Shown in pieces: positions 17,823 through 25,715 of a stretch of 38,765 nucleotides of DNA. This DNA is from Granulicella sp. GTDB lineage: Bacteria; Acidobacteriota; Terriglobia; Terriglobales; Acidobacteriaceae. A program made the position numbers and the translations under genes. Below the pieces are notes generated by a model. It did no database searches. It had not been told where the DNA came from and saw only the letters and a list, made by a program, of their open reading frames with translations. The stretch's first letter is position 1; every line of letters begins with the position of its first letter. The DNA is taken from NCBI GenBank assembly GCA_025357875.1, contig JANYLK010000010.1, positions 1-38,765 on the forward strand. The letters run 5' to 3'.

Positions 17823-19234
17823 ATGTCGAATTACGTCATCACAATTGTCAGCCTGGTAGTTTTCGCCACGCTCTGCCTAATGGCTCTCATGGCCAAAATG
17901 TTTCGCAAAGCAGGCCCAAATGAAGCCATCACGTCTATGGCTTTCGTGGGCCACGCGTCATCAAGGGCGGCAGCACGGTCATCTTCCCTGTCGTAGAAAA
18001 CTCACGCCAGCTTTCGAACGAACTCATGAGTTTCGATGTGGCGCCTCAACAGGATCTCTACACCAAGCAAGGTGTTGCCGTAACCGTTGAGGCCGTCGCT
18101 CAAATCAAAGTCCGCTCCGACCGTGAGTCCATCCTCACCGCCGCCGAGCAGTTTCTCACCAAGTCTCCCGATCAGCGCGAAGGCCTTATCCGCCTGGTTA
18201 TGGAAGGCCATCTGCGTGGCATCATCGGTCAACTCACGGTAGAGCAGATCGTCAAGGAACCAGAGATGGTAGCCGAGCGCATGCGTTCCACGTGCCTCGA
18301 CGACATGAGCAAGATGGGCCTCGAGGTCATCTCCTTCACCATCCGCGAAGTCCGCGACAAGAACGAGTACATCACCAACATGGGTCGCCCCGATGTGGCC
18401 CGAATTAAACGCGACGCCGAGATCGCCACCGCTGAAGCCGAGCGCGACACCGCCATCCGTCGCGCGATCGCCCTCCGCGAAGCAACAGTCGCCAAATCCG
18501 CCGCCGACCAGGAACGCGTCATCGCCGAGACCGCATCCCTCGCGAAACAAGCCGAAGCGCAACGCGACCTCGATATCCAGAAGGCATAATTTACCGAGCA
18601 GAGCCGCCGCCAGAAAGCTCAGGCCGACAAAGCCTATGAGAGCCAGACCAACGTCATGCAGCAGCAGGTCATCACCGAACAGGTGAAGGTCCAGCAGATT
18701 GAGAAAGAGCAGCAGCTCAAGGTTCAGGAGGCGGAAATCATCCGGCATGAGAAAGAGCTCATCGCCACCGTTCTCAAGGGCGCCGAGATCGAACGTCAGT
18801 GCATTGAAAATATCGCCAACGCCGAGAAGTCTCGCATCACGATGGTAGCCGAAGGTCAAGCCGCTGCCACCCGTCTGCAGGGCGAAGCAGAAGCCAGCAT
18901 CATCCTGCTCAAGGGCGAAGCCGAAGCCATGAACGTCAAGGCCGAAGCGTACCAGGAGTGGTCCCAGACCGCCGTCGTCGACAAGCTCATCACCAATATG
19001 CCCGACATCGTTCGCGCCATGGCTGAGCCGCTAGGCAAAGTCGACAAGATCACCATCGTCTCTACAGGGAACGATGGTGCAGTCGGAGCGAACAAGATCA
19101 CCGGTGAGATGACGAAGATTGCCGCGCAGGTCCCCGCATTGTTTGAGGCTCTTTCCGGCATGAACCTGAACGACCTGATGGCAAACGTCAAAGCGATGAA
19201 ACTTCGTGAAGACGGCGACAATCATAAGGCTTGA
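17823..19234 (+). pseudogene. Flotillin-like (SPFH/band 7) protein, one frameshift and one nonsense codon
   Basis: Flotillins are membrane scaffold proteins that cluster lipid microdomains. From ATG 17823 (AAAGGA upstream) the protein reads MSNYVITIVSLVVFATLCLM, one membrane helix, then RKAGPNEAI. A base is missing near 17931: restoring it gives YGFRGPRVIKGGSTVIFPVV and a continuous SPFH domain (MSFDVAPQQDLYTKQGVAVT, EAVAQIKVRSD, MEGHLRGIIGQLTVEQI). A TAA at 18587-18589 then interrupts the same frame between DLDIQKA and FTEQSRRQKAQADKAYE; flotillins normally have AEF/AEY here, so GAA to TAA is likely. The rest, rich in Ala-Glu coiled coil (HEKELIATVLKGAEIERQ, KAEAYQEWSQTAVVDKLITN), ends at TGA 19234. 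It would be about 470 residues if repaired. Fragments from internal ATGs at 18026 and 18656 could still be made. Confidence 0.88.
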
Positions 19235-19302
19235 CTCCCAACTCTACCCGGTGCGGAGTCCACCTCCGCGCCGCTGCATCACCGCAGCAAAGGAGGCACC
19301 CC

Positions 19303-19971
19303 ATGGCACTACTCTAACGCGTAAGAACGCTTCTGCGAGCTAACATCAACGACCTTATCGAGAAAGCCGAAGACCCTGAGAAGCTCGGCAAGCAACTCAT
19401 CCTTGACATGGAAAATCAACTCCTTCAAGTCAAGACCCAGGTCGCCATTGCCATCGCCGACCAGCACCTCCTCCAGAAGAAGGTCAAGGAGCACGAGGAC
19501 GCCACGAACCAGTGGAACCGTAAAGCCGAACTCGCCATGCAAAAAAAGCAGGATGACCTGGCCCGTGCCGCATTGGAACGCAGCTTGAGCAGTCAGCAAC
19601 TCGCCGCGGGATTTACCCTGCAGTTGGAAGATCAGACAACCGAAGCGGAGACTCTCCGTAACGCCTTCGAGCGGCTCCAGCAGAAGTTGCAGGAGACCCG
19701 CTCCACGTGCGAGATGCTCATCGCGCAGCATCGCCGCGCCCGCACCATTGGCAAGGCAAACGCAGCCCGCACCATCGCCGCCACCCACCAGTCATCCAAC
19801 GTCCTTAGCCGCCTGCGCGCAACGATCCAGCAAAATGAATCCACCAACTCAGCCAGCCACATGATCCTCGAATCCGAATCCATGGATGACCGCATCAACA
19901 CCATGGAAAGACAAGATCGGATCGAGCACCTTCTCGAAGGTCTCAAGAGCCGTCAACCCCGCCTGACTTGA
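19303..19971 (+). pseudogene. pspA: PspA/IM30-family protein with nonsense codon 5
   Basis: Phage-shock protein A family: an ESCRT-III-like, coiled-coil membrane-repair protein. ATG 19303 has a near-perfect ribosome site (AAAGGAGG). The sequence reads M-A-L-L-stop, then RVRTLLRANINDLIEKAEDP in the same frame, and continues without further damage to TGA 19971 (DMENQLLQVKTQVAIAIADQ, NKAELAMQKK-type helices, ERQDRIEHLLEGLKS). The family expects E at codon 5 (MALLERV), so the stop at 19315-19317 is best explained by GAA to TAA. The next ATG in frame is 19408; it would make a 187-residue protein lacking the first 35 residues, which in PspA form the membrane-inserting amphipathic helix. No good ribosome site precedes 19408. 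Third member of the decayed NfeD-flotillin-PspA set. Confidence 0.88.
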
Positions 19972-20052
19972 GGCCCACACCTTCGCGCAACTCGACCCAG
20001 CATTACCCGATCACTAAGTGATTCAGTCGTGGGAAATGCCTAGAGGAGCAAA

Positions 20053-20580
20053 CTACCAACCAAGCGTTCCTGGCGCACCCTTGAATGGCCCTTTGACGTG
20101 CGATGTGATCCAACCCCCATAGAAATCACCCGGCTGCGGCAGCACTCGCTCGTCATCCACCCAGCATTCGTCCACCCTGTTTGCATAGAACGCCAAATGA
20201 TCCTTCAGGTTTGCATACGCCTTCGGCGGAGTCGCGTAGCTCCATGCCACATCGCTCACAACCGATGCGTCTCGAATCGTTCCACCGTCCGCACCCTTCA
20301 GCGCAAGATCCCAGTAGCTCGCCACACCTTTGAACTCGCAGAACGATCCTCTTCCACCGCTCGGCCGCAACCATTGCATCGCAACATCCTCCGGCGGAAA
20401 GTAATACACCGGGGGATGGCTAGTCTCTAGAATTCGTTTCCCATCGCGCGTCTCGGCCACCACCACTCCGGAATGCAACACACGCAGACGGCGCACCGTG
20501 GACTCCAGCCGAGGCGGTCGCGGATAGTCCCACACCGACTCCTGTTGGAACGCATTCCCCTTCACTTCGCCATCCGCCAT
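20053..20580 (-). CDS. DUF427 domain-containing protein
   Basis: A 175-residue soluble protein with the conserved features of DUF427: QESVWDYPRPPRLE, ETSHPPVYYFPPEDV, CEFKGVASYWDL, YANLKDHLAFYANRVDECWV and the terminal QPGDFYGGWITSH with GPFKGAPGT. This family is a small beta-rich fold of unknown biochemical role. I chose the ATG at 20580 (MADGEVKGNAFQ) because GGAAGGA lies upstream; an in-frame start at 20682 would overlap the M28 gene by 40 bases and adds residues with no family match. It lies directly downstream of the M28 peptidase, same strand, and may be cotranscribed. Looks intact. Confidence 0.88.
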   Translation of the reverse strand: MADGEVKGNAFQQESVWDYPRPPRLESTVRRLRVLHSGVVVAETRDGKRILETSHPPVYYFPPEDVAMQWLRPSGGRGSFCEFKGVASYWDLALKGADGGTIRDASVVSDVAWSYATPPKAYANLKDHLAFYANRVDECWVDDERVLPQPGDFYGGWITSHVKGPFKGAPGTLGW

Positions 20581-20642
20581 CTCATATCCTTCCGTCGAGC
20601 CCTTGAAGTTGACGCCCTGCGCCGGTGCAGCGCGTACGTTGA

Positions 20643-22307
20643 CTACTCCGGTCGCGGACGCCAGACAGCATCCTCTTTCCATGCCGGGCGAGAATTCTGC
20701 TGCGCAACGTTAAAGCCCACATTGAGAAGAATTTGCAGATCCTCTACAGCTCCGCTCAGATCCCAGTCCGGCTTGATGACGTCCGAGGGCTGGTGGTAGT
20801 CGTGGCTGATGTACTCTGTTCGCTTCTGAACACCGAATCCAGTGGGCTTCCCAACGTAATCGACACCCGGGCTGGTCTCGATAGATGGCACCCCAAGGCG
20901 AGCGAACTCGTAATGATCCGACCGGAAGTAGAAGCCTTGCTCCGGAGCTGTATCGCCAGTTGTGAAGCGACCCTGCGCTTTTACCGCTTCCACCGTCACG
21001 TCGTCCAGCGTCGAATTGCCGATGCCGACAATGCTGAAGTCGTGCGTACGACCCCATCCCCAGTTGCTGAAGTAGTCGAGATTAATATCAGCCACGGTCT
21101 GCTGCAGAGGATAGAGCGGATGTTCGACGTAGTATCGTGCGCCCAGCAAACCCTTCTCCTCCGCAGTAGGCCACAAGAACAGGAACGAACGGCGGGCTGC
21201 AGGAGAAAAACTCTTGAGAGCCCGGGCGAGTTCCAGCACACCAGCGGTGCCCGCCGCATTATCGCTTGCACCGTGAAATATCTGTGCCCCAACTTTTCCA
21301 TGGTGGTCCCAGTGACCGCTGTAGACGACATACTCTTTTTTCAGAATCGGATCACTTCCGGTGATCTTCGCAACGACGTTCATGGAGTCAACTTTGCGGA
21401 CACGTGACTCGACGTGAAACGCAGCCTCTGCGGCAATAGGAACCGCACGAAATCCATGCCTTGCCGCAGCATCGTGAAGCGCCTGGTAGTTTGCGCCCGC
21501 TGCACGGAAGAGCTCTTCCGCCCGCTCGCTCAGCATCACCGCCTGCGCTTTCACATGGTCCTGTTCACCCGCCCCGCGCAGTGTCATGATCTCGCGCGTG
21601 TAGTTTTGAAACAGAAATTTAGGCGAGGCAGGCCCCGCCGAGACAATTAGAATGACGGCTGCGGCTCCATGCTTCCACGCGGTCTCCAGCTTGGTGCCGG
21701 CACGACCGTAAACCGTCAGTGCTCGCGCCAAAAACATCTTTTCATCAAGCTTTGTTGAATCGGTGGGACTGGTCACAGGAGGATCGCCGGTAAACATCAT
21801 GACAGTCTTGCCACGTACGTCGATCCCCGCATAGTCGTCCCAGTGATATTCAGGCGCGACAACCCCGTATCCAGCGAAGATTAGTCCACTCGATGCATTG
21901 TCGACTTTAGTAAGCGGCAGTGAGGTCCACGTCGTATAGTCCTGTCCGGCAATCAGTGGAATCTGCTTCCCGTGTGCACTCAAGCTAAGCGTACTGGCCT
22001 GCGAAAGCATGCCCCACAGCGGCACTGCCTGCGTCCATGTGCCCGAGGGCGAGCCGGGCTCCAGACCCAGGCCACGGCACTGCTCGATGATGTACGCAAC
22101 GCTCTTGGTCTCACCATCGGTTCCGGGCGCGCGTCCGGTATACGCATCGGAAGAAAGCTCTTTGATGTGTCTCAGCAAATTGGCCCCGGTAATAGCAGCT
22201 TCAGCGCGCTTCAACTTCGCGGCATCTGCGTCTGGAGACTGCGCAGCGGCTGTCCCAATCAGGGTGACTGCGACTGCGAGCGCGGTGACGCCGGCGAACA
22301 TCCTCAT
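20643..22307 (-). CDS. Secreted M28-family zinc aminopeptidase
   Basis: A 554-residue exported metallopeptidase. The signal peptide (AGVTALAVAVTLIGTAAAQS) is followed by a helical segment (LLRHIKELSSDAYTGRAPGT), a protease-associated domain inserted around residues 130-260 (SSGLIFAGYGVVAPEYHWDD), and the M28 catalytic domain. Zinc-site motifs are visible: YSGHWDHHG, HGASDNAAGTAGVLELARAL, WPTAEEKGLLGARYY with the Glu pair, and FYFRSDHYEFARLGVPSI with the late aspartate/histidine. Length and order fit bacterial M28 peptidases with a PA domain. Start at 22307 is supported by GGGGAGGGG about ten bases upstream on the minus strand. It is predicted to remove N-terminal amino acids from peptides in the periplasm or outside the cell. 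Confidence 0.93.
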   Translation of the reverse strand: MRMFAGVTALAVAVTLIGTAAAQSPDADAAKLKRAEAAITGANLLRHIKELSSDAYTGRAPGTDGETKSVAYIIEQCRGLGLEPGSPSGTWTQAVPLWGMLSQASTLSLSAHGKQIPLIAGQDYTTWTSLPLTKVDNASSGLIFAGYGVVAPEYHWDDYAGIDVRGKTVMMFTGDPPVTSPTDSTKLDEKMFLARALTVYGRAGTKLETAWKHGAAAVILIVSAGPASPKFLFQNYTREIMTLRGAGEQDHVKAQAVMLSERAEELFRAAGANYQALHDAAARHGFRAVPIAAEAAFHVESRVRKVDSMNVVAKITGSDPILKKEYVVYSGHWDHHGKVGAQIFHGASDNAAGTAGVLELARALKSFSPAARRSFLFLWPTAEEKGLLGARYYVEHPLYPLQQTVADINLDYFSNWGWGRTHDFSIVGIGNSTLDDVTVEAVKAQGRFTTGDTAPEQGFYFRSDHYEFARLGVPSIETSPGVDYVGKPTGFGVQKRTEYISHDYHQPSDVIKPDWDLSGAVEDLQILLNVGFNVAQQNSRPAWKEDAVWRPRPE

Positions 22308-22508
22308 AGATCAAAACCCCTCCCCTAATAAGTAGAACGAGTATAAATGTTCGCATCGCCCAGCTTACGGGACAAAGTACAATTACAAAGTATCCATGCG
22401 GAACGTCCACCTGTACCAACTGAAGTTTTCGGATGACACAGACTCCATGAACGTCCAATCAAACGGACACACGCTGACGAAAGATTTTAAGCAAGCAGTT
22501 TTCAACAA

Positions 22509-22593
22509 GCGAAAGTGGCGAAATTGGCAGACGCACCAGACTTAGGATCTGGCGGAGAAATCCATAGGGGTTCAAGTCCCCTCTTTCGCACCA
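22509..22593 (+). tRNA. tRNA-Leu(UAG)
   Basis: An 85-base tRNA gene with acceptor arms GCGAAAG/CTTTCGC, an anticodon stem CCAGA/TCTGG around loop CTTAGGA (anticodon TAG at 22543-22545), a long variable arm as required for leucine tRNAs, T arm AGGGG-TTCAAGT-CCCCT and an encoded 3' CCA. It reads CUA and other CUN leucine codons. It stands alone, with no other RNA genes nearby, and precedes the DUF3467/glycosyltransferase pair. Confidence 0.97.
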
Positions 22594-22738
22594 AATTTTC
22601 AATCATCGCAACGAGCCCCACGAGCGACCGATTCTGAGCACAATTCAGGTGCTGCCGAATACCACCCTCAAGAGCAGCGCCAAAGGCCGATTGCACACAC
22701 AGCCTAAAGCAAAGGACCAAAGACCCGTTAGATACCAG

Positions 22739-22793
22739 CCCAGGCCGTAGGTCTGGGTAAACATTCAATACAAAGACTGAGGGCTGAAAGCCC
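22739..22793. repeat. Two adjacent stem-loops in the tRNA-DUF3467 gap
   Basis: CCCAGGCC-GTA-GGTCTGGG (22739-22757) forms an 8-pair hairpin with one wobble, and GGGCT-GAA-AGCCC (22781-22793) a second. They lie in the 239 bases between the tRNA and the next gene, where nothing else was recognised. Motifs of this style occur as dispersed repeats in acidobacterial genomes (my recollection, not checked). They might also affect 3' processing or the DUF3467 leader. Confidence 0.4.
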
Positions 22794-22832
22794 GACACAC
22801 ACTCCAATTCAGGCACCGAGCATCGAACCCAT

Positions 22833-23144
22833 ATGACCCAGCCCAAGCAGCCCTCCGGTTCACCCAACGTCACAACGAAACAAACCGACCAATACCGCGA
22901 CAGCTACGCCAACAGCGTCCAGGTCCGTATGAGCGTCTGGGATTTCTTCTTCGTCTTCGGGACGATGCACCAGGATTCCTCCGACGACGTTCAGATTGAA
23001 AACTTCCAGGGCATCTACCTCAGTCCGCAGCAGGCCAAGGCGCTGATGAATGTTCTCGGCCACAACCTCGCGCAATACGAGCAAACTTTCGGCGCGCTCG
23101 CGCTGGAGCCGCAATACGGGCCGCCCGGTGGACCAGTGAACTAG
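22833..23144 (+). CDS. DUF3467 domain-containing protein
   Basis: A 103-residue soluble protein: MTQPKQPSGSPNVTTKQTDQ, then the DUF3467 core YRDSYANSVQVRMSVWDFFF and FQGIYLSPQQAKALMNVLGH, ending EQTFGALALE. The family is found in many bacteria, is small and mostly beta, and has no assigned function. Start 22833 is the first ATG preceding the core. It ends three bases before the GTG of the glycosyltransferase, so the two are probably translated from one message. Whether it works with the glycosyltransferase is not known. Confidence 0.88.
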   Translation: MTQPKQPSGSPNVTTKQTDQYRDSYANSVQVRMSVWDFFFVFGTMHQDSSDDVQIENFQGIYLSPQQAKALMNVLGHNLAQYEQTFGALALEPQYGPPGGPVN

Positions 23145-23147
23145 CCC

Positions 23148-24923
23148 GTGCCCGCCAGTCCCCGCCATCGAGTCTCCACGCCGCAAACCGCCAGCACCAT
23201 CGCGCCTCTGTGGAGGCTCTATCCCATCTTCTTAGCCGCCGTTTATCTCTCTCATCTGACCCTCCTTCGCCTCCCCTACTTCTGGGACGAAGGCGGCTAC
23301 TACATCCCCGCTGCGTGGGACTTCTTCCGCACCGGCACGCTAATCCCCATCAGTACCGCGACCAACGCGCATCCTCCGCTTCCGTCCATTCTGCTCGCCG
23401 GTTGGTGGCATCTCTCCGGCTTCGTTCCCAGTGGAACCCGAACCTTTATCTGCATCATTGCCGCCGCCGCGCTCCTCGCCGTCTACCGCATTGCGCGCAA
23501 CTTGCTGGACCCTCCCGCCGCAGTCGCAACCACACTCCTCACTGCCCTCTATCCCATCTGGTTCGCACAAAGCACACTAGCCCACGCCGACATCTTCGCC
23601 GCCGCCTTCACCCTCTGGGCCCTCGCCTTCTACTTAGAATGCGCTACCCCATCCACAAGACCGGGTGCCCCATGGTCATCGCCGTCCCACCGCGACGACC
23701 ATGGGGTTACTCACTCCGCAATCTCCGCGCAACGGAAGCTCTACTCCGCCATCCTCTTCTCCCTAGCCGCCCTCTCCAAAGAAACCGCCATCGTCACGCC
23801 CGCGGCCCTCGCACTCTGGGAGGCCTTTCTCTTCCTCCGCGATCGCAAACTCCGCCCACATGCCACATGGGTCGCCGCCCTCCTCTTTCCCATACTCCCC
23901 CTCTCAGCTTGGTACGCCTTCCACTACCACCGCACCGGGTTCATCTTTGGTAATCCGGAATTCCTGCGCTACAACGCCACCGCCAACCTCAGCGCACACC
24001 GCATCGCTCTTTGCCTCTATCACCGCCTGCTCCACCTGACCATGCACATGAACATGTTCGTGCCCGTCATCTGCACGCTGGCCGCGCTTCTAATGCCCGC
24101 CATCGCCTCGCGTGCCCGACTTCCGCGAACTGTCCTCAACGTCATCGCCGTCATCCTGCTCGCCAACTGGATCGCCTTCTCCGTCCTCGGCGGCGCACTC
24201 CTCACCCGCTACCTGTTGCCGATGTACCCACTCGTCCTCCTCATCTGCGTAGCCGAATGGCGACACCGATTCCACCGCTGGTACCTGCTCGCCGCGCTGA
24301 GCACGGCAGCCTTCCTCTGCGGTATTTGGATCAATCCGCCCTACGCCTTCGCCCCCGAGGACAACCTCACCTACCGCGACATGATCGTCCTACACCAGCG
24401 CGCCGTCGCCCTGATAGCCCAAAAGTGGCCGCAGGCAACCGTCCTTACTGCATGGCCAGCCTTCTCGGAACTTCAACGCCCCGAACTCGGCTACACCAAA
24501 ATTTCCATTAAGGCCGTTCCTATCCAGAACTTCGCAATCGACCAAATCCAGAAGGCCGCCACCGATCCCGGCGCCTACGACACTGCCCTGCTCTTTTCCA
24601 CCAAGTGGGCGCCTCCACCCGGCCGCACTAACATCGCAACCCGCAATGAGTCCACCGACGCCCGCTACTTCGACTTCCACGAAGACGTGCGCCCCGCCGA
24701 AGCCTCCGCCATCCTCCACGGCGAACTAGTCTGGCAAGCCTCCATCCGCGGCGAGTGGGTCGCCATCCTCCGCTTCCCCCGCATAGAAAATGCCAGCGTC
24801 ACCCGCCCTCCACTACCCACTGACACCCTCAATCCACCCCGAGGCATATCGTTGGGCGCAGAGGAGAACAAAAAAGAGATTCAGCCCAACCGACGCAGAC
24901 ACCCAATCGATGAAGGTAATTGA
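23148..24923 (+). CDS. Membrane glycosyltransferase, GT39/dolichyl-phosphate-mannose type
   Basis: A 591-residue multi-pass membrane protein starting from GTG. The acidic catalytic loop after the first helix (YFWDEGGYYIPAAWDFFRTG) is the GT39/PMT_2 signature, with D-E as the probable catalytic pair and NAHPPLPSILLAGWWHL following. About ten further hydrophobic helices continue to near residue 400, then a soluble domain of about 180 residues. It likely moves a sugar from a polyprenyl-phosphate carrier onto protein or lipid at the outer face of the inner membrane. Residues about 172-188 (RPGAPWSSPSHRDDHGV) come from a palindromic repeat inserted in frame, in a loop between helices, so the protein may remain functional. 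The C-terminal 20 residues are polar and overlap the next small gene by 14 bases. Confidence 0.88.
   Translation: MPASPRHRVSTPQTASTIAPLWRLYPIFLAAVYLSHLTLLRLPYFWDEGGYYIPAAWDFFRTGTLIPISTATNAHPPLPSILLAGWWHLSGFVPSGTRTFICIIAAAALLAVYRIARNLLDPPAAVATTLLTALYPIWFAQSTLAHADIFAAAFTLWALAFYLECATPSTRPGAPWSSPSHRDDHGVTHSAISAQRKLYSAILFSLAALSKETAIVTPAALALWEAFLFLRDRKLRPHATWVAALLFPILPLSAWYAFHYHRTGFIFGNPEFLRYNATANLSAHRIALCLYHRLLHLTMHMNMFVPVICTLAALLMPAIASRARLPRTVLNVIAVILLANWIAFSVLGGALLTRYLLPMYPLVLLICVAEWRHRFHRWYLLAALSTAAFLCGIWINPPYAFAPEDNLTYRDMIVLHQRAVALIAQKWPQATVLTAWPAFSELQRPELGYTKISIKAVPIQNFAIDQIQKAATDPGAYDTALLFSTKWAPPPGRTNIATRNESTDARYFDFHEDVRPAEASAILHGELVWQASIRGEWVAILRFPRIENASVTRPPLPTDTLNPPRGISLGAEENKKEIQPNRRRHPIDEGN
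23661..23710 (+). repeat. GGGTGCCCCAT palindromic repeat inside the glycosyltransferase gene
   Basis: Outer arms CCCCATGGTC and GACCATGGGG are exact reverse complements around GTCCCACCG-type loop sequence. The plan (GGGTGCCCCAT, inner CATxxC, GTCCCACCG, then ATGxGGGT) matches the intergenic copy at 28976-29020. It is read through in frame, adding about 17 residues to a loop of the protein. Confidence 0.8.
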
Positions 24924-25077
24924 GTTGCTGATTGAAAGCGGACACTACAAGACGTTTCGCAAGGAAGGAGTTATCAAATTAATCGGCAAAGACGCCAACG
25001 CGCTCGCTTATTTCTTCACTGAGGCCGGTAAAGGCGAAGAAACACAAGTGCAATTCGAAATTCACCACGAGGAGTAG
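24910..25077 (+). CDS. Small hypothetical protein
   Basis: A possible 55-residue protein beginning MKVIELLIESGHYKTFRKEG and ending QVQFEIHHEE. It has mixed charge, no signal peptide or membrane segment, and codon use with more A/T than its neighbours. It overlaps the end of the glycosyltransferase by 14 bases and has no visible ribosome site, so it would depend on coupling. I do not recognise a family, and it could be a spurious frame. Confidence 0.35.
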   Translation: MKVIELLIESGHYKTFRKEGVIKLIGKDANALAYFFTEAGKGEETQVQFEIHHEE

Positions 25078-25116
25078 ATCAAAAAAGCAACGCAAAATAG
25101 GCTTGCACCAGGCCCT

Positions 25117-25533
25117 CTACAGGTGCGAAAGCGACTCCCGCGCAAACCTGATCTCTTCCGCCAGCACCTGCAATACCCGAAATGATAGATTCGGCTCCGT
25201 ATGCATCAGGTGGACGAATTCGTCGCAGCCCAGAATGCTTATCACTGCACCCGGCAGAGCCTCCGCCGTCAGCGAGTAAGGCTTTGCACCAACCACCGCA
25301 GGCACCCCAAGTAGCGAACCCGGTGCCGCCTGCACGCTCAAAACAGCATCGCCATCCGACCTCGTCGTCAGCCTCGCCACACCTTTGCTCAAAATGAAGA
25401 CGCCCGCGGGCGGATCCCCTTGCCTGAACAGAATGCGGCTTGCACCCAGAAACATCGGTGTCGCTCGCTTCTCGAGTTCCGCCAACAACTCCGGATCGGC
25501 AACAAATGCAGACGAACTTTGAGCCACTGACAT
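25117..25533 (-). CDS. Cyclic-nucleotide-binding-domain protein without DNA-binding domain
   Basis: A 138-residue single-domain protein. The cNMP-binding beta-roll is clear: LAELEKRATPMFLGASRILF, RQGDPPAGVFILSKGVARL, PGSLLGVPAVVGAKPYSLTA and EALPGAVISILGCDEFVHLM. The phosphate-binding cassette (usually GE.GE.AL...R) is degenerate, reading GSLLGVPAVVG, so nucleotide binding is uncertain. The C-terminal helix (LSFRVLQVLAEEIRFARESL) resembles the CRP dimer helix, but no helix-turn-helix follows, so it is not a transcription factor by itself. I start at 25533 (MSVAQSSSAFVADPEL); an in-frame ATG 60 bases upstream is possible. It faces away from the TPR gene, with a CRP-type box in the gap. Confidence 0.83.
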   Translation of the reverse strand: MSVAQSSSAFVADPELLAELEKRATPMFLGASRILFRQGDPPAGVFILSKGVARLTTRSDGDAVLSVQAAPGSLLGVPAVVGAKPYSLTAEALPGAVISILGCDEFVHLMHTEPNLSFRVLQVLAEEIRFARESLSHL

Positions 25534-25649
25534 CCGCCATGAGTCAGGCCCCGAAAACGACCAATAAATCGGACTGCGTCCAGATTGCGGCATTCAAGCA
25601 TTCTGCACCGCCCGCAACTCACAAAAATGTGATCCACGACACGCCTGAT

Positions 25650-25665
25650 TGTGAAGCACGTCACA
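25650..25665. promoter_or_regulatory. Perfect CRP-type operator TGTGA-N6-TCACA
   Basis: TGTGA (25650-25654) and TCACA (25661-25665) flank six bases, matching exactly the core of the CRP/CAP consensus. A second weaker half-match (TGTGATCCACGACACG) starts at 25628, 22 bases upstream, which is about two helical turns. The site is in the 182-base gap between the divergent cyclic-nucleotide-domain and TPR genes. Its centre is about 55 bases before the likely start of the TPR transcript, suitable for activation. No CRP gene is in the window. Confidence 0.65.
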
Positions 25666-25700
25666 CCGTGTTCGACCCGGCACATCCCCCACCCGCCTTC

Positions 25701-25706
25701 TATAAT
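25701..25706 (+). promoter_or_regulatory. Consensus -10 box before the TPR gene
   Basis: An exact TATAAT lies 10 bases ahead of the first GTG (25716) of the TPR gene. No match to TTGACA occurs at 17-base spacing (CGGCAC there), as expected of an activator-dependent promoter. Transcription from about 25713 would give a message with virtually no leader. Confidence 0.55.
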
Positions 25707-25715
25707 TGTGCAATC

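Noticed and set aside
18002..18859. 285-codon minus-strand frame opposite the flotillin relic
   Set aside because: Leu/Gly/Asp-rich product with no family likeness; it stays open because the flotillin strand is GC-biased at third positions.
18587..19317. UAA reassignment to glutamate as a genetic-code change
   Set aside because: TAA ends several intact genes in the same window, so a general reassignment cannot hold.
22398..22545. Short frame MRNVHLYQLKFSDDTDS running into the tRNA
   Set aside because: It terminates inside the tRNA-Leu gene, has no ribosome site and no recognisable family.
22441..22600. Integration (att) site at the tRNA-Leu 3' end
   Set aside because: No integrase, no direct repeat of the tRNA 3' end and no change in gene content beside it.
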